DNA from: a virus
Virus record (IMG/VR): IMGVR_UViG_3300029448_000273
Span: 1 to 29,604 of that record
Reading direction: 5' to 3' (one strand)
DNA: 29,604 nt
Made by a program: the position numbers and the translations under genes. This document shows, in pieces, positions 8,664 through 14,072 of the stretch (positions are counted from its first letter, which is position 1; every line of letters starts with the position of its first letter). The notes beneath the pieces are model-generated. The model did not search any database and was not told the DNA's origin. It saw nothing but the letters and a program-made list of their open reading frames with translations.

Positions 8664-8831
8664 TTAATCGTGCTGAACACGACCACCATCATTATACCTT
8701 TGCTTCAATAATCTATTAACAACTGGACGAGTAGTGTCTTTAGTTACTGTTTCACGAAATTTATTTTTTATTTTTTGAGCAACTTTCTTAACTTTAGCCT
8801 TGAATTTGCCTTTCTTTTTTTTATCAGCCAT
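8664..8831 (-). CDS. Small lysine-rich protein with GGRVQHD tail
   Basis: A 55-aa protein, starting MADKKKKGKFKAKVKKV and ending NDGGRVQHD. It begins 2 nt after the stop of the upstream basic protein (TAGGTATG junction), so it is co-translated. The N-terminal 25 residues are almost continuously basic, suggesting nucleic-acid or acidic-protein contact. The last seven residues mirror the tail of its neighbour (GGFIQHD). Small proteins of this style occur in marine phages, but I cannot assign a function. Confidence in the gene comes from the shared tail and tight spacing. Confidence 0.7.
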   Translation of the reverse strand: MADKKKKGKFKAKVKKVAQKIKNKFRETVTKDTTRPVVNRLLKQRYNDGGRVQHD

Positions 8832-8833
8832 AC

Positions 8834-9145
8834 CTAGTCGTGTTGAATGAATCCTCCTTTAGAGTAACCCATAACAGCATCTATTGCTCCCTTTACTCTT
8901 TTTTTAGCAGTTTGATTTAACTTCTTTGCTCTTGTAGATAAAGGTTTTTGTAAAGTGCTTTGTACTTTTTGTCTACTAGTTGTCTTAGTAATTTTACCAG
9001 AACCAGCTGAACCACTCTTTACAGGGTCTGAAGTTTTACCTGCAACCTTTTTCATTACAGCTGCCGCTTGAGGGTCTACACCCTTTCCTTTCTTAAGTTT
9101 TCTTACGGTCTTCTTCGTTGATTTTTTTCTCTTAGGTTTCTGCAT
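8834..9145 (-). CDS. Basic protein with GGFIQHD tail
   Basis: A 103-aa, very Lys-rich protein (MQKPKRKKSTKKTVRKLKKG) of low complexity, ending YSKGGFIQHD. It is the first gene of the leftward block: a TATATTTG -7 box lies 20 nt upstream of its ATG. Composition suggests a disordered nucleic-acid-binding or virion-packaged protein. The C-terminal tail is shared with the next gene, implying a common partner or processing. No enzyme motif. Confidence 0.7.
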   Translation of the reverse strand: MQKPKRKKSTKKTVRKLKKGKGVDPQAAAVMKKVAGKTSDPVKSGSAGSGKITKTTSRQKVQSTLQKPLSTRAKKLNQTAKKRVKGAIDAVMGYSKGGFIQHD

Positions 9146-9165
9146 GACTTAATTATTGTTTGATA

Positions 9166-9173
9166 CAAATATA
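9166..9173 (-). promoter_or_regulatory. Leftward promoter -7 box
   Basis: The minus strand reads TATATTTG, the Bacteroidota -7 consensus, 20 nt before the ATG at 9145. It faces away from the rightward promoter at 9243-9271, so the 70 to 90 bp between them form a divergent control region. Confidence 0.65.
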
Positions 9174-9242
9174 GTGTAAAAAATTTTTATATTTTTTCGA
9201 GTGTGGATGTATTCCTGTGAACCCCCCCGCTACTGCCAACCT

Positions 9243-9271
9243 TTTGCGCACCCACCCTTCAATTATATTTG
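9243..9271 (+). promoter_or_regulatory. Rightward early promoter (TTTG-N17-TATATTTG)
   Basis: TTTG at 9243-9246, a 17-nt spacer, and TATATTTG at 9264-9271 match both Bacteroidota promoter elements at normal spacing. The expected start is near 9278, giving a leader of about 34 nt before the ATG at 9312. This is the best promoter in the window and probably drives the early operon. Confidence 0.8.
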
Positions 9272-9285
9272 TTAGTTTTTCCTCT
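9270..9285 (+). repeat. 16-nt leader repeat, copy 1
   Basis: TGTTAGTTTTTCCTCT here is repeated exactly at 9762-9777. This copy begins at the last two bases of the -7 box and covers the predicted transcription start, so it could be an operator or a leader RNA element. Confidence 0.6.
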
Positions 9286-9311
9286 CACTAAATAACTAAA
9301 ACTTATTAGAC

Positions 9312-9536
9312 ATGAAAGACTTACAATTCCTTCCGTTAAATGTAGTAATGAATACTATCGAAGAAAAGGATATACTCGGCTTCTGCAAAGCATTCGGTAT
9401 TCCATTCGTAGTTAATATTCTATTACCTAACGACGAACCACAAAGACTTTCCTTCCACGACTTCAAAGAGTGGAACGAGTATCTTGCTGACTTAGCAGGT
9501 AGTGTGGATATGAAAGAAGTACAGGCATCACTTTAG
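9312..9536 (+). CDS. Small hypothetical early protein
   Basis: A 74-aa protein, MKDLQFLPLNVVMNTIEEKD, with alternating hydrophobic and charged helices and an acidic C-terminal half (FHDFKEWNEYLADLAG). It is the first rightward gene, directly behind the strong promoter. This is where phages often place host-takeover proteins, but nothing in the sequence identifies a target. Confidence 0.6.
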   Translation: MKDLQFLPLNVVMNTIEEKDILGFCKAFGIPFVVNILLPNDEPQRLSFHDFKEWNEYLADLAGSVDMKEVQASL

Positions 9537-9965
9537 TGTGAGCTTGTACCTTTTTTTATAAAAGGATGCTCCGCGTTGCTTCGCGTTTGTTTAACACTGC
9601 ACAAACTTTTCTGTTTGTTTGTGTCTGTCAACCACTTCCATAACGCTGTTTTCGTGTGTTATTGTAGTGTGTTCGTCGTTGTTCTTGTTGCGTTTCGCTT
9701 AGCTAATGTGTTCACTATCAGCGTTTTGTTGTGGTTGCAGTAGGACGACAAACCCAAGGCCTGTTAGTTTTTCCTCTTCCTAATTAACCAATCATATTTA
9801 TTTATATGTTTGGCGTGCTTTGGGAGTATTAAACCACTTACCCACCAAAGTTACAATATTTATTTGACATAGTCAAGTCGGAGTTGATAGCCCGATGCCA
9901 TCTATGTTATTTATTTATACGTTTAATAGTGGTACATTATTTATTAACTAAACTTGTTAGAAATT
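9537..9965 (+). other. Non-coding leader region, G+T-rich, with small inverted repeats
   Basis: There is no credible ORF on either strand. Bases about 9575-9760 are strikingly rich in G and T and poor in A on the plus strand, unlike the surrounding DNA. It holds CGCG(N6)CGCG near 9574-9590, the second 16-nt leader repeat, a TATGTTTG that matches the -7 consensus at 9805-9812 without a -33 box, and a nested inverted repeat at 9867-9907 (ACATAG/CTATGT enclosing TCGG/CCGA). It could be a regulatory RNA, an origin or a long leader. Confidence 0.5.
9762..9777 (+). repeat. 16-nt leader repeat, copy 2
   Basis: An exact copy of the element at 9270-9285, 492 bp downstream, followed by a similar CTAA-containing A/T-rich tract. 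No -7 box precedes it here, which favours an RNA or operator function over a promoter part. Confidence 0.55.
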
Positions 9966-10631
9966 ATGTTTGATATACCTTCAAACTCTTCGCGTGATAC
10001 CTATAAAAGGTCATCACTTCGCCTATCAGTTGCTTCCGATAAAGTAACTGCAGTCATTAATAAATTAGTTGACGACACTACAGATAAGTATGTTGACGGT
10101 CAGCTTGTAGGCTCAATACCTCAAGCACGACTTAAACTCACTTTTCCTACGTTCGCAACTGATAATAACGACTGTCATTTTGATTTGCGTTTTAGAAATA
10201 AAACCATCAAATGGATAGAGCTTGCAATTTACTTATATGAACTTAAAGAAACCCCTAAAGGTAACTCTAAGTTAGGTAAGTGGATAATTTCTGAGAATGT
10301 AGACGGCAACTCACCTTGTCACGACGACGACGGACAACCATTGTTCGAAAGTCTTGCACACTTCTCAGAAAAGTACAAGATTAGTGGTTCAGTACATAAG
10401 TTATACTCTATCCTTAGAGAAAACCAAATTAAATTTGGTTATAACACCTTAGCTTCTGATATTTCATCTCAGAAACTTGCTGTTAAAACTTATTTCAATA
10501 CGGAAATCAATGATTACACCATTGCAACCGTAGACTTCACCTCTAATCGTGAACGCAAGGACGAAAATAGCGAGCCACGTGCGAAAGCGTACTCTGTACG
10601 CAGACGCAACGCAGGCACGCCATTCGCGTAA
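9966..10631 (+). CDS. Hypothetical early protein
   Basis: A 221-aa protein from ATG 9966 (MFDIPSNSSRDTYKRSS). A TTG four codons upstream is possible but less likely in this host group. The N-terminal 90 residues look beta-rich; the C-terminus is basic and low-complexity (REREDENSEPRAKAYSVRRR-like composition), suggesting nucleic-acid contact. I recognise no family. A GC-rich hairpin with a T tract follows its stop by about 9 nt. Confidence 0.6.
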   Translation: MFDIPSNSSRDTYKRSSLRLSVASDKVTAVINKLVDDTTDKYVDGQLVGSIPQARLKLTFPTFATDNNDCHFDLRFRNKTIKWIELAIYLYELKETPKGNSKLGKWIISENVDGNSPCHDDDGQPLFESLAHFSEKYKISGSVHKLYSILRENQIKFGYNTLASDISSQKLAVKTYFNTEINDYTIATVDFTSNRERKDENSEPRAKAYSVRRRNAGTPFA

Positions 10632-10639
10632 CAGGAGTA

Positions 10640-10671
10640 GGCTGCGCCTCAGAGCGTGGCCACCCCTTTTT
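10640..10671 (+). terminator. Hairpin with T tract after the 9966 gene
   Basis: GGC and CGC segments (10640-10647) pair with GCG and GCC (10654-10661) around TG/TG mismatches. ACCCC and five T residues follow (10667-10671). The C run before the Ts weakens it, so it may be a partial terminator. Confidence 0.5.
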
Positions 10672-10728
10672 ATCACTATCACGATGCAACGTACTACTGT
10701 ACTATGCACAGTTAATAGATAATGTGAA

Positions 10729-10796
10729 TACATAATTAAGAGTAGTGCACATCTGCTAGCCTCGAGATACTTTGCCATTCAGTAGCTAATTATGTA
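10729..10796 (+). ncRNA. Structured element closed by a 10-bp stem
   Basis: TACATAATTA (10729-10738) pairs perfectly with TAATTATGTA (10787-10796), enclosing 48 nt. The interior can form at least one short arm with a G-T pair (AGTAG with CTGCT). The size is tRNA-like, but no T-loop or CCA is present. Confidence 0.35.
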
Positions 10797-10894
10797 ATGT
10801 TTAACTAAACCGAATATGGCTATTATGTAACAATCAAGCGTAACATCAATTCTCTAAACGCTTTATAAATTCGAGAAACAGTAAATTAACAACA

Positions 10895-10918
10895 CTCTAT
10901 AGGTTCGAAACTATAGAG
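10895..10918 (+). ncRNA. Perfect 8-bp hairpin with GTTCGAAA loop
   Basis: CTCTATAG (10895-10902) pairs exactly with CTATAGAG (10911-10918) around an 8-nt loop, GTTCGAAA. The loop contains the TTCGAAA heptamer typical of tRNA T-loops, although the stem register is offset by one from a true T arm. Confidence 0.4.
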
Positions 10919-10964
10919 GAGATTTAGTTCCTACAACGACTTCGTTCCGATAAGGTCGGTAGGG

Positions 10965-11036
10965 ATATAGTTGCGGTAGCTCGCAGATTTGCCTATGAAT
11001 CTATAGGTAAACGAGTCCTTAGCAGGATAACTATAT
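10965..11036 (+). ncRNA. 72-nt cloverleaf-like RNA fold
   Basis: An 8-bp closing stem (10965-10972 with 11029-11036) encloses three arms. Arm 1 is GCG/CGC with a 6-nt loop (10973-10984). Arm 2 is a 9-bp stem with one G-T pair (10988-10996 with 11003-11011). Arm 3 is TCC/GGA with a 6-nt loop (11016-11027). Overall size and three-arm layout resemble a tRNA, but there is no T-loop motif, and arm 2 is too long for a normal anticodon arm. A tRNA-like structured RNA is the cautious call. Confidence 0.4.
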
Positions 11037-11271
11037 TAATAGACGTCTAAAAAAAAACTAATTATTAGATAGGTATTAAGTTGGGTTTTACAAGGCACAC
11101 CATTGCCTTCACTCAACCAAGATTAGATACGTAGATGCGTATAAACCAAGGTGCAGTAATGTATGAGGTTAGCCTGCCAAGGCAGTGATATGATACCGAA
11201 AGGGCAGAAGGTGTGACAACCAGTGGTAGTCTATTCAGGGGTAGTGCCCTGCTAAATCGCGTTGTTATTTT

Positions 11272-11314
11272 GATGCATATGGTACAAGTATAGGTTCGAT
11301 TCCTATGTGCATCA
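11272..11314 (+). ncRNA. Mini tRNA-like element: acceptor stem plus T arm only
   Basis: A 7-bp acceptor-like stem (GATGCAT 11272-11278 with GTGCATC 11307-11313, one T-G pair) is followed at once by a perfect T arm. That arm is 5-bp ATAGG/CCTAT (11290-11294, 11302-11306) with a canonical TTCGATT loop, and then a discriminator-position A. Between acceptor and T arm are only 11 nt, including ATGGTA, which resembles a D-loop core. D stem and anticodon arm are absent, so it cannot decode. It may be a tRNA deletion remnant, an RNase P substrate or a tRNA mimic. Confidence 0.55.
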
Positions 11315-11349
11315 CTATTAATTAAACATTCACTAAATATATTTATGTT

Positions 11350-11772
11350 ATGAAAATAACCAAAGCTATGGTCGTTGACCAAATCCTGAAGAACTTTCAG
11401 AAAAACGGTGTACACGTCAAGAAAGGTGGTAAAAGTTTTGTACCTCAAACGGTAGAAGACCTACAACCACGCGTTGTTAAACGTATAATTAACAAGAAGA
11501 ATAACAAACACTACGATAAAGCGTATTCGCAATTGTATTACAAGTTTGTTAAAGGACCAAAAGACAGAGCAAAGACAGCTAAAATTAACAACAAGTTAAA
11601 GAAAAGCAGTCGTACTAATATAGTAGCTATGCCTGAAGTTGGACCAACATATCCATCTATTCGTTCAGGTAGAGTTGAACAAACTACAGCTAAGAAATTA
11701 GTTGTAAACTTATCGTCTACTATGACTTGTACTATTTCAGATACAGGTTTAATTACTGTAGACTTTAAGTAA
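11350..11772 (+). CDS. Basic hypothetical protein
   Basis: A 140-aa, strongly basic protein (MKITKAMVVDQILKNFQKNG, then KKGGKSFVPQT), Lys- and Asn-rich to about residue 90. The C-terminal beta-rich segment ends TISDTGLITVDFK. No family is recognised. Charge suggests RNA or DNA binding, notable because it is flanked on both sides by structured RNA-like segments; that link is inference. Its stop codon lies in the first base pair of the fold at 11772-11857. Confidence 0.6.
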   Translation: MKITKAMVVDQILKNFQKNGVHVKKGGKSFVPQTVEDLQPRVVKRIINKKNNKHYDKAYSQLYYKFVKGPKDRAKTAKINNKLKKSSRTNIVAMPEVGPTYPSIRSGRVEQTTAKKLVVNLSSTMTCTISDTGLITVDFK

Positions 11773-11857
11773 GTAGATGAGCAACATGTGAGATTCACGT
11801 TGGGGCGGCATATAGCCTACACAGGTTAAATTCCTGTAGCAATAATATGTATCTACT
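11772..11857 (+). ncRNA. 86-nt three-arm RNA-like fold
   Basis: A perfect 7-bp closing stem (AGTAGAT 11772-11778 with ATCTACT 11851-11857). Inside are a bulged hairpin (CAAC...GTTG), GGC/GCC around ATATA, and ACAGG/CCTGT around a 7-nt TTAAATT loop resembling a weak T arm. The T-like arm is 13 to 15 nt from the closing stem, so it is not a standard tRNA. Confidence 0.4.
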
Positions 11858-11860
11858 TTA

Positions 11861-11924
11861 TACACGTCTTGAGTGCAGAATTTGGTATACCATCTAATCG
11901 CACTCTTGATGTGTATTTTTTTTT
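11861..11924 (+). terminator. Two-tier hairpin terminator
   Basis: TACACGTC (11861-11868) pairs with GATGTGTA (11908-11915, one G-T pair). After a TT/TT internal loop, GAGTGC (11871-11876) pairs with GCACTC (11900-11905). Nine T residues follow (11916-11924). The large 23-nt apical region can form TGG/CCA. This should end transcripts covering the structured region. Confidence 0.7.
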
Positions 11925-11951
11925 ATAAACACTAACTAAATAAACTTTATT

Positions 11952-12137
11952 ATGAAATTTAAATCTAATTTCGCTATTGTATACCTTTTTAGTATACTAT
12001 TTACATGCGCAGTAGCAGCTGCAGTTTACCTTGCTTACACTCTTGGAATCATGTCCACTATCATCGCGATATGCATGGTAGCCTTTATTTATTTTGCTTA
12101 TTTACTGTATGTACAACTTAATTGTTTTAGACGATGA
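11952..12137 (+). CDS. Small membrane protein, two transmembrane segments
   Basis: 61 aa with two hydrophobic helices (about 8-29 and 33-54) and a basic end (NCFRR), so probably an inner-membrane hairpin with the C-terminus in the cytoplasm. It starts soon after the terminator at 11861-11924 and overlaps the next gene by ATGA, so the two are coupled. Small membrane proteins in early operons can act in superinfection exclusion or host membrane modulation, but there is no direct evidence here. Confidence 0.6.
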   Translation: MKFKSNFAIVYLFSILFTCAVAAAVYLAYTLGIMSTIIAICMVAFIYFAYLLYVQLNCFRR

Positions 12138-12646
12138 AAGTAGATATTACAGGAGGTATTATGTCGTTTGTATATGAACGGTGGAATCTTAACATAGATA
12201 TTGTTAAAGTTGTAGATAATCCACCCTCTGACGACACTATTATGTTCACTTGCAATGACAATAACGATTATAGTATGTCAGTACTACAATACGCTAGAAT
12301 CAATGCTGAACCAACAGTATACGACATTAGAATTATACGTGGTGGTAATAATATTACTGCAAGCTTTTTTAGTTGGCTAAAAGGTCAATATATATTTGCT
12401 TATGCAGAAGAGCTTATCCAACCAGCGTATAGTTTTAACACTTGCATAAAGATTAAAACGGAAGGTCTTCCATTTGTATTGCAATGCATGAATGAAGAAA
12501 AATTACATTCTTTTATGGTTAATACACCAGAAGTATTAGCAAATGAAATCCAAGGTAAATTTAATTTAAGTAAAGATGATTACAGAGAAATCATACAACA
12601 TGTTAAAACAATTGAAGAACTATCTTCTTCAAACGTTCAAGATTAA
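12134..12646 (+). CDS. Hypothetical early protein
   Basis: 170 aa starting MKVDITGGIMSFVYERWNLN; an in-frame ATG at residue 10 is an alternative. The N-terminal 110 residues are beta-rich; the C-terminal helical region ends with EELSSSNVQD. It overlaps the membrane-protein gene by 4 nt and the following gene by about 47 nt. No family is recognised. Position suggests it acts with the preceding membrane protein. Confidence 0.55.
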   Translation: MKVDITGGIMSFVYERWNLNIDIVKVVDNPPSDDTIMFTCNDNNDYSMSVLQYARINAEPTVYDIRIIRGGNNITASFFSWLKGQYIFAYAEELIQPAYSFNTCIKIKTEGLPFVLQCMNEEKLHSFMVNTPEVLANEIQGKFNLSKDDYREIIQHVKTIEELSSSNVQD

Positions 12647-12845
12647 GCCTAAAAACTTTACTCTAGGCTTCAAGTTAAAAGATGAAGGCGAAGTGTGGTC
12701 AAATGTAGGTGTGTTGCAATGCAATAAAGAACAACTAGACATATATGTAGTTGTTAAAAACGAAAGCGGAACAACAATTACAGTAGACGACAAAACAGAG
12801 AAAGAAATAGGTAGATTTTTTTACAGAAACAGAAAACTAAACTAA
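12600..12845 (+). CDS. Small hypothetical protein
   Basis: 81 aa from the ATG at 12600 (MLKQLKNYLLQTFKIKPKNF). The frame also has an ATG at 12576, which would deepen the overlap with the upstream gene from 47 to 71 nt, so the shorter start is preferred. It has one N-terminal amphipathic helix, then a beta-rich body (LDIYVVVKNESGTTITVDD). Overlapping translation with its neighbour and no recognisable family. Confidence 0.5.
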   Translation: MLKQLKNYLLQTFKIKPKNFTLGFKLKDEGEVWSNVGVLQCNKEQLDIYVVVKNESGTTITVDDKTEKEIGRFFYRNRKLN

Positions 12846-12858
12846 ACAAACAGAAATT

Positions 12859-13896
12859 ATGTGCGGAATTGCAGCGTACTCTGGTAAGAGTATAAACATA
12901 CTAAAGGCTATGCATCTATTAAACGACAACGACGAGCGTGGTGGGCATAGCACAGGTATATATGTTGAGAACGGAACGTTCAAGAAACTATATAAAACGA
13001 CAGGTAAGAGTAGAAACTTACTAAAAACTATAGACCATACTTATGCAGAGTTGTTTATAGGTCATACACGTTATGCTACTCACGGTGAAAAGACTGCTGA
13101 GAACACACACCCTTATATGATTGGTAATTATATCGGTTGTCACAATGGTGTGTTAAATAATTACGAAGACCTAGCAAAAAAGTATAAGTTTAAAGTACCA
13201 GATGTAGACAGTAAAGCAATATACAAAGCTTTAGAAGCAGCAGGTACTGAGACTCTTGGTGAACATGGAGGCACAATCAATGCAGTGTGGACAGAAAGAG
13301 ATGGAAAGCTCTATGTTTATCGTAGAAATAACCCATTGTATATACTAGAGACAGAAGATGGTGTGTATTTCTCATCATTAGAAGAAGGTCTTGAGTCTAT
13401 ATGTCCTGATGAATGTAAAGTAGTTGAAGTAGAACCTGAAATACTATTCATATATGAGAATGGTAAGCTTATAGATTCAGTTGCTATTGAAACTACATAC
13501 AAGCCAGAGCCATACAAGGTTGTTAAGAATTGGACTGACTACAGAAATGTTGATAAAGGTGGTAAAAATTATAATGGTGACTATGATGCACAGTGGTTTA
13601 ATAGCTACAACACTACATACAATAAAGCTTACAAAGGTAAAGGTACATTACTTTATGAAGAAACTCCAGACTTTGGTCTTGAGATATACCCTGATAAAGA
13701 CTGCCAACCTAAAGAATTATCTGATGTTATGCATAGCATAGAGTTATTAACATCTATTATAGAAGAGAATTATGAGTTCTTTTCAGATAGAGATATTGAT
13801 ACTTTAAATACAATGTTAGCAGAGTTAGCCAGGTCATGCGATGAGCTTGAAGATTGGTTAGCAGCTGATAATTCACAAGAAGAGTTACCATTCTAA
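12859..13896 (+). CDS. Class II glutamine amidotransferase
   Basis: 345 aa. Residues 1 to about 200 form an N-terminal-nucleophile GAT-II domain. Met-Cys-Gly-Ile at the start places Cys2 as nucleophile once Met is removed, which fixes this start. Arg27 and GG lie in DERGGHSTG; GHTRYATHG (68-76), HNGVLNN (95-101) and DSKA (117-120) match glutamine-binding motifs of the GlmS, PurF and AsnB superfamily. It would release ammonia from glutamine. Residues about 210-345 are not an obvious synthase domain; they are Tyr/Asn-rich, then helical, ending EELPF, similar to SSB tails. The gene is coupled by TAATG to a 58-aa ORF and then an amidoligase, suggesting ammonia or glutaminyl chemistry for that enzyme. 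Confidence 0.88.
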   Translation: MCGIAAYSGKSINILKAMHLLNDNDERGGHSTGIYVENGTFKKLYKTTGKSRNLLKTIDHTYAELFIGHTRYATHGEKTAENTHPYMIGNYIGCHNGVLNNYEDLAKKYKFKVPDVDSKAIYKALEAAGTETLGEHGGTINAVWTERDGKLYVYRRNNPLYILETEDGVYFSSLEEGLESICPDECKVVEVEPEILFIYENGKLIDSVAIETTYKPEPYKVVKNWTDYRNVDKGGKNYNGDYDAQWFNSYNTTYNKAYKGKGTLLYEETPDFGLEIYPDKDCQPKELSDVMHSIELLTSIIEENYEFFSDRDIDTLNTMLAELARSCDELEDWLAADNSQEELPF

Positions 13897-14072
13897 TGAT
13901 GGCTAATATGGAAAAGAACTTAATCTTTATATCTGACCAAAAGTATATTGATTCTGTTCTTACTCTCACACGAGAGCTACGAGAGCGTTCTAATAATAAG
14001 AACGATGTTGATACAGTTATTGATAAACTTCTAAATATCAAAGAGTTATGCCAGAAGAAAACGAAGAGTTAG
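13896..14072 (+). CDS. Small helical protein between amidotransferase and amidoligase
   Basis: 58 aa, MMANMEKNLIFISDQKYIDS and onward, ending CQKKTKS. Its ATG overlaps the amidotransferase stop (TAATG) and its stop lies 25 nt inside the amidoligase gene, so all three are translationally linked. It is predicted helical and charged (TRELRERSNNKNDVDTV). No family is recognised; a subunit, adaptor or simple coupling peptide are all possible. Confidence 0.55.
   Translation: MMANMEKNLIFISDQKYIDSVLTLTRELRERSNNKNDVDTVIDKLLNIKELCQKKTKS

Larger units (their letters stand above)
10672..11349 (+). ncRNA. Long structured non-coding region
   Basis: About 680 nt with no ORF over about 20 codons that looks real, but a dense run of inverted repeats. 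They are TGCA/GTAC nested (10685-10708), a 10-bp stem (10729-10738 with 10787-10796), an 8-bp hairpin (10895-10902 with 10911-10918), a bulged hairpin (10928-10964), a three-arm fold (10965-11036), a two-tier hairpin (11080-11117), CAGGG/CCCTG (11236-11251) and a tRNA-like acceptor/T-arm (11272-11314). It sits between two genes of the early operon. The folds are read by eye; an origin, processed RNA or decayed tRNA cluster are all possible. Confidence 0.5.

Noticed and set aside
9954-9965. TTG start adding four residues to the 9966 gene
   Set aside because: The ATG at 9966 has the usual A-rich context; TTG starts are unlikely in this host group.
10965-11036. Canonical tRNA gene
   Set aside because: Size and three arms fit, but there is no T-loop consensus, arm 2 is 9 bp with a 6-nt loop, and no plausible anticodon arm.
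10672-11349. Group I intron in the structured region
   Set aside because: Strings such as TTGCGG and CTCGCAG resemble the P and Q elements, but they are too close together and no convincing R/S (P7) pair or exon junction was found.
11772-11857. Canonical tRNA gene
   Set aside because: The T-like arm does not abut the closing stem, so the acceptor/T stacking of a tRNA cannot form.
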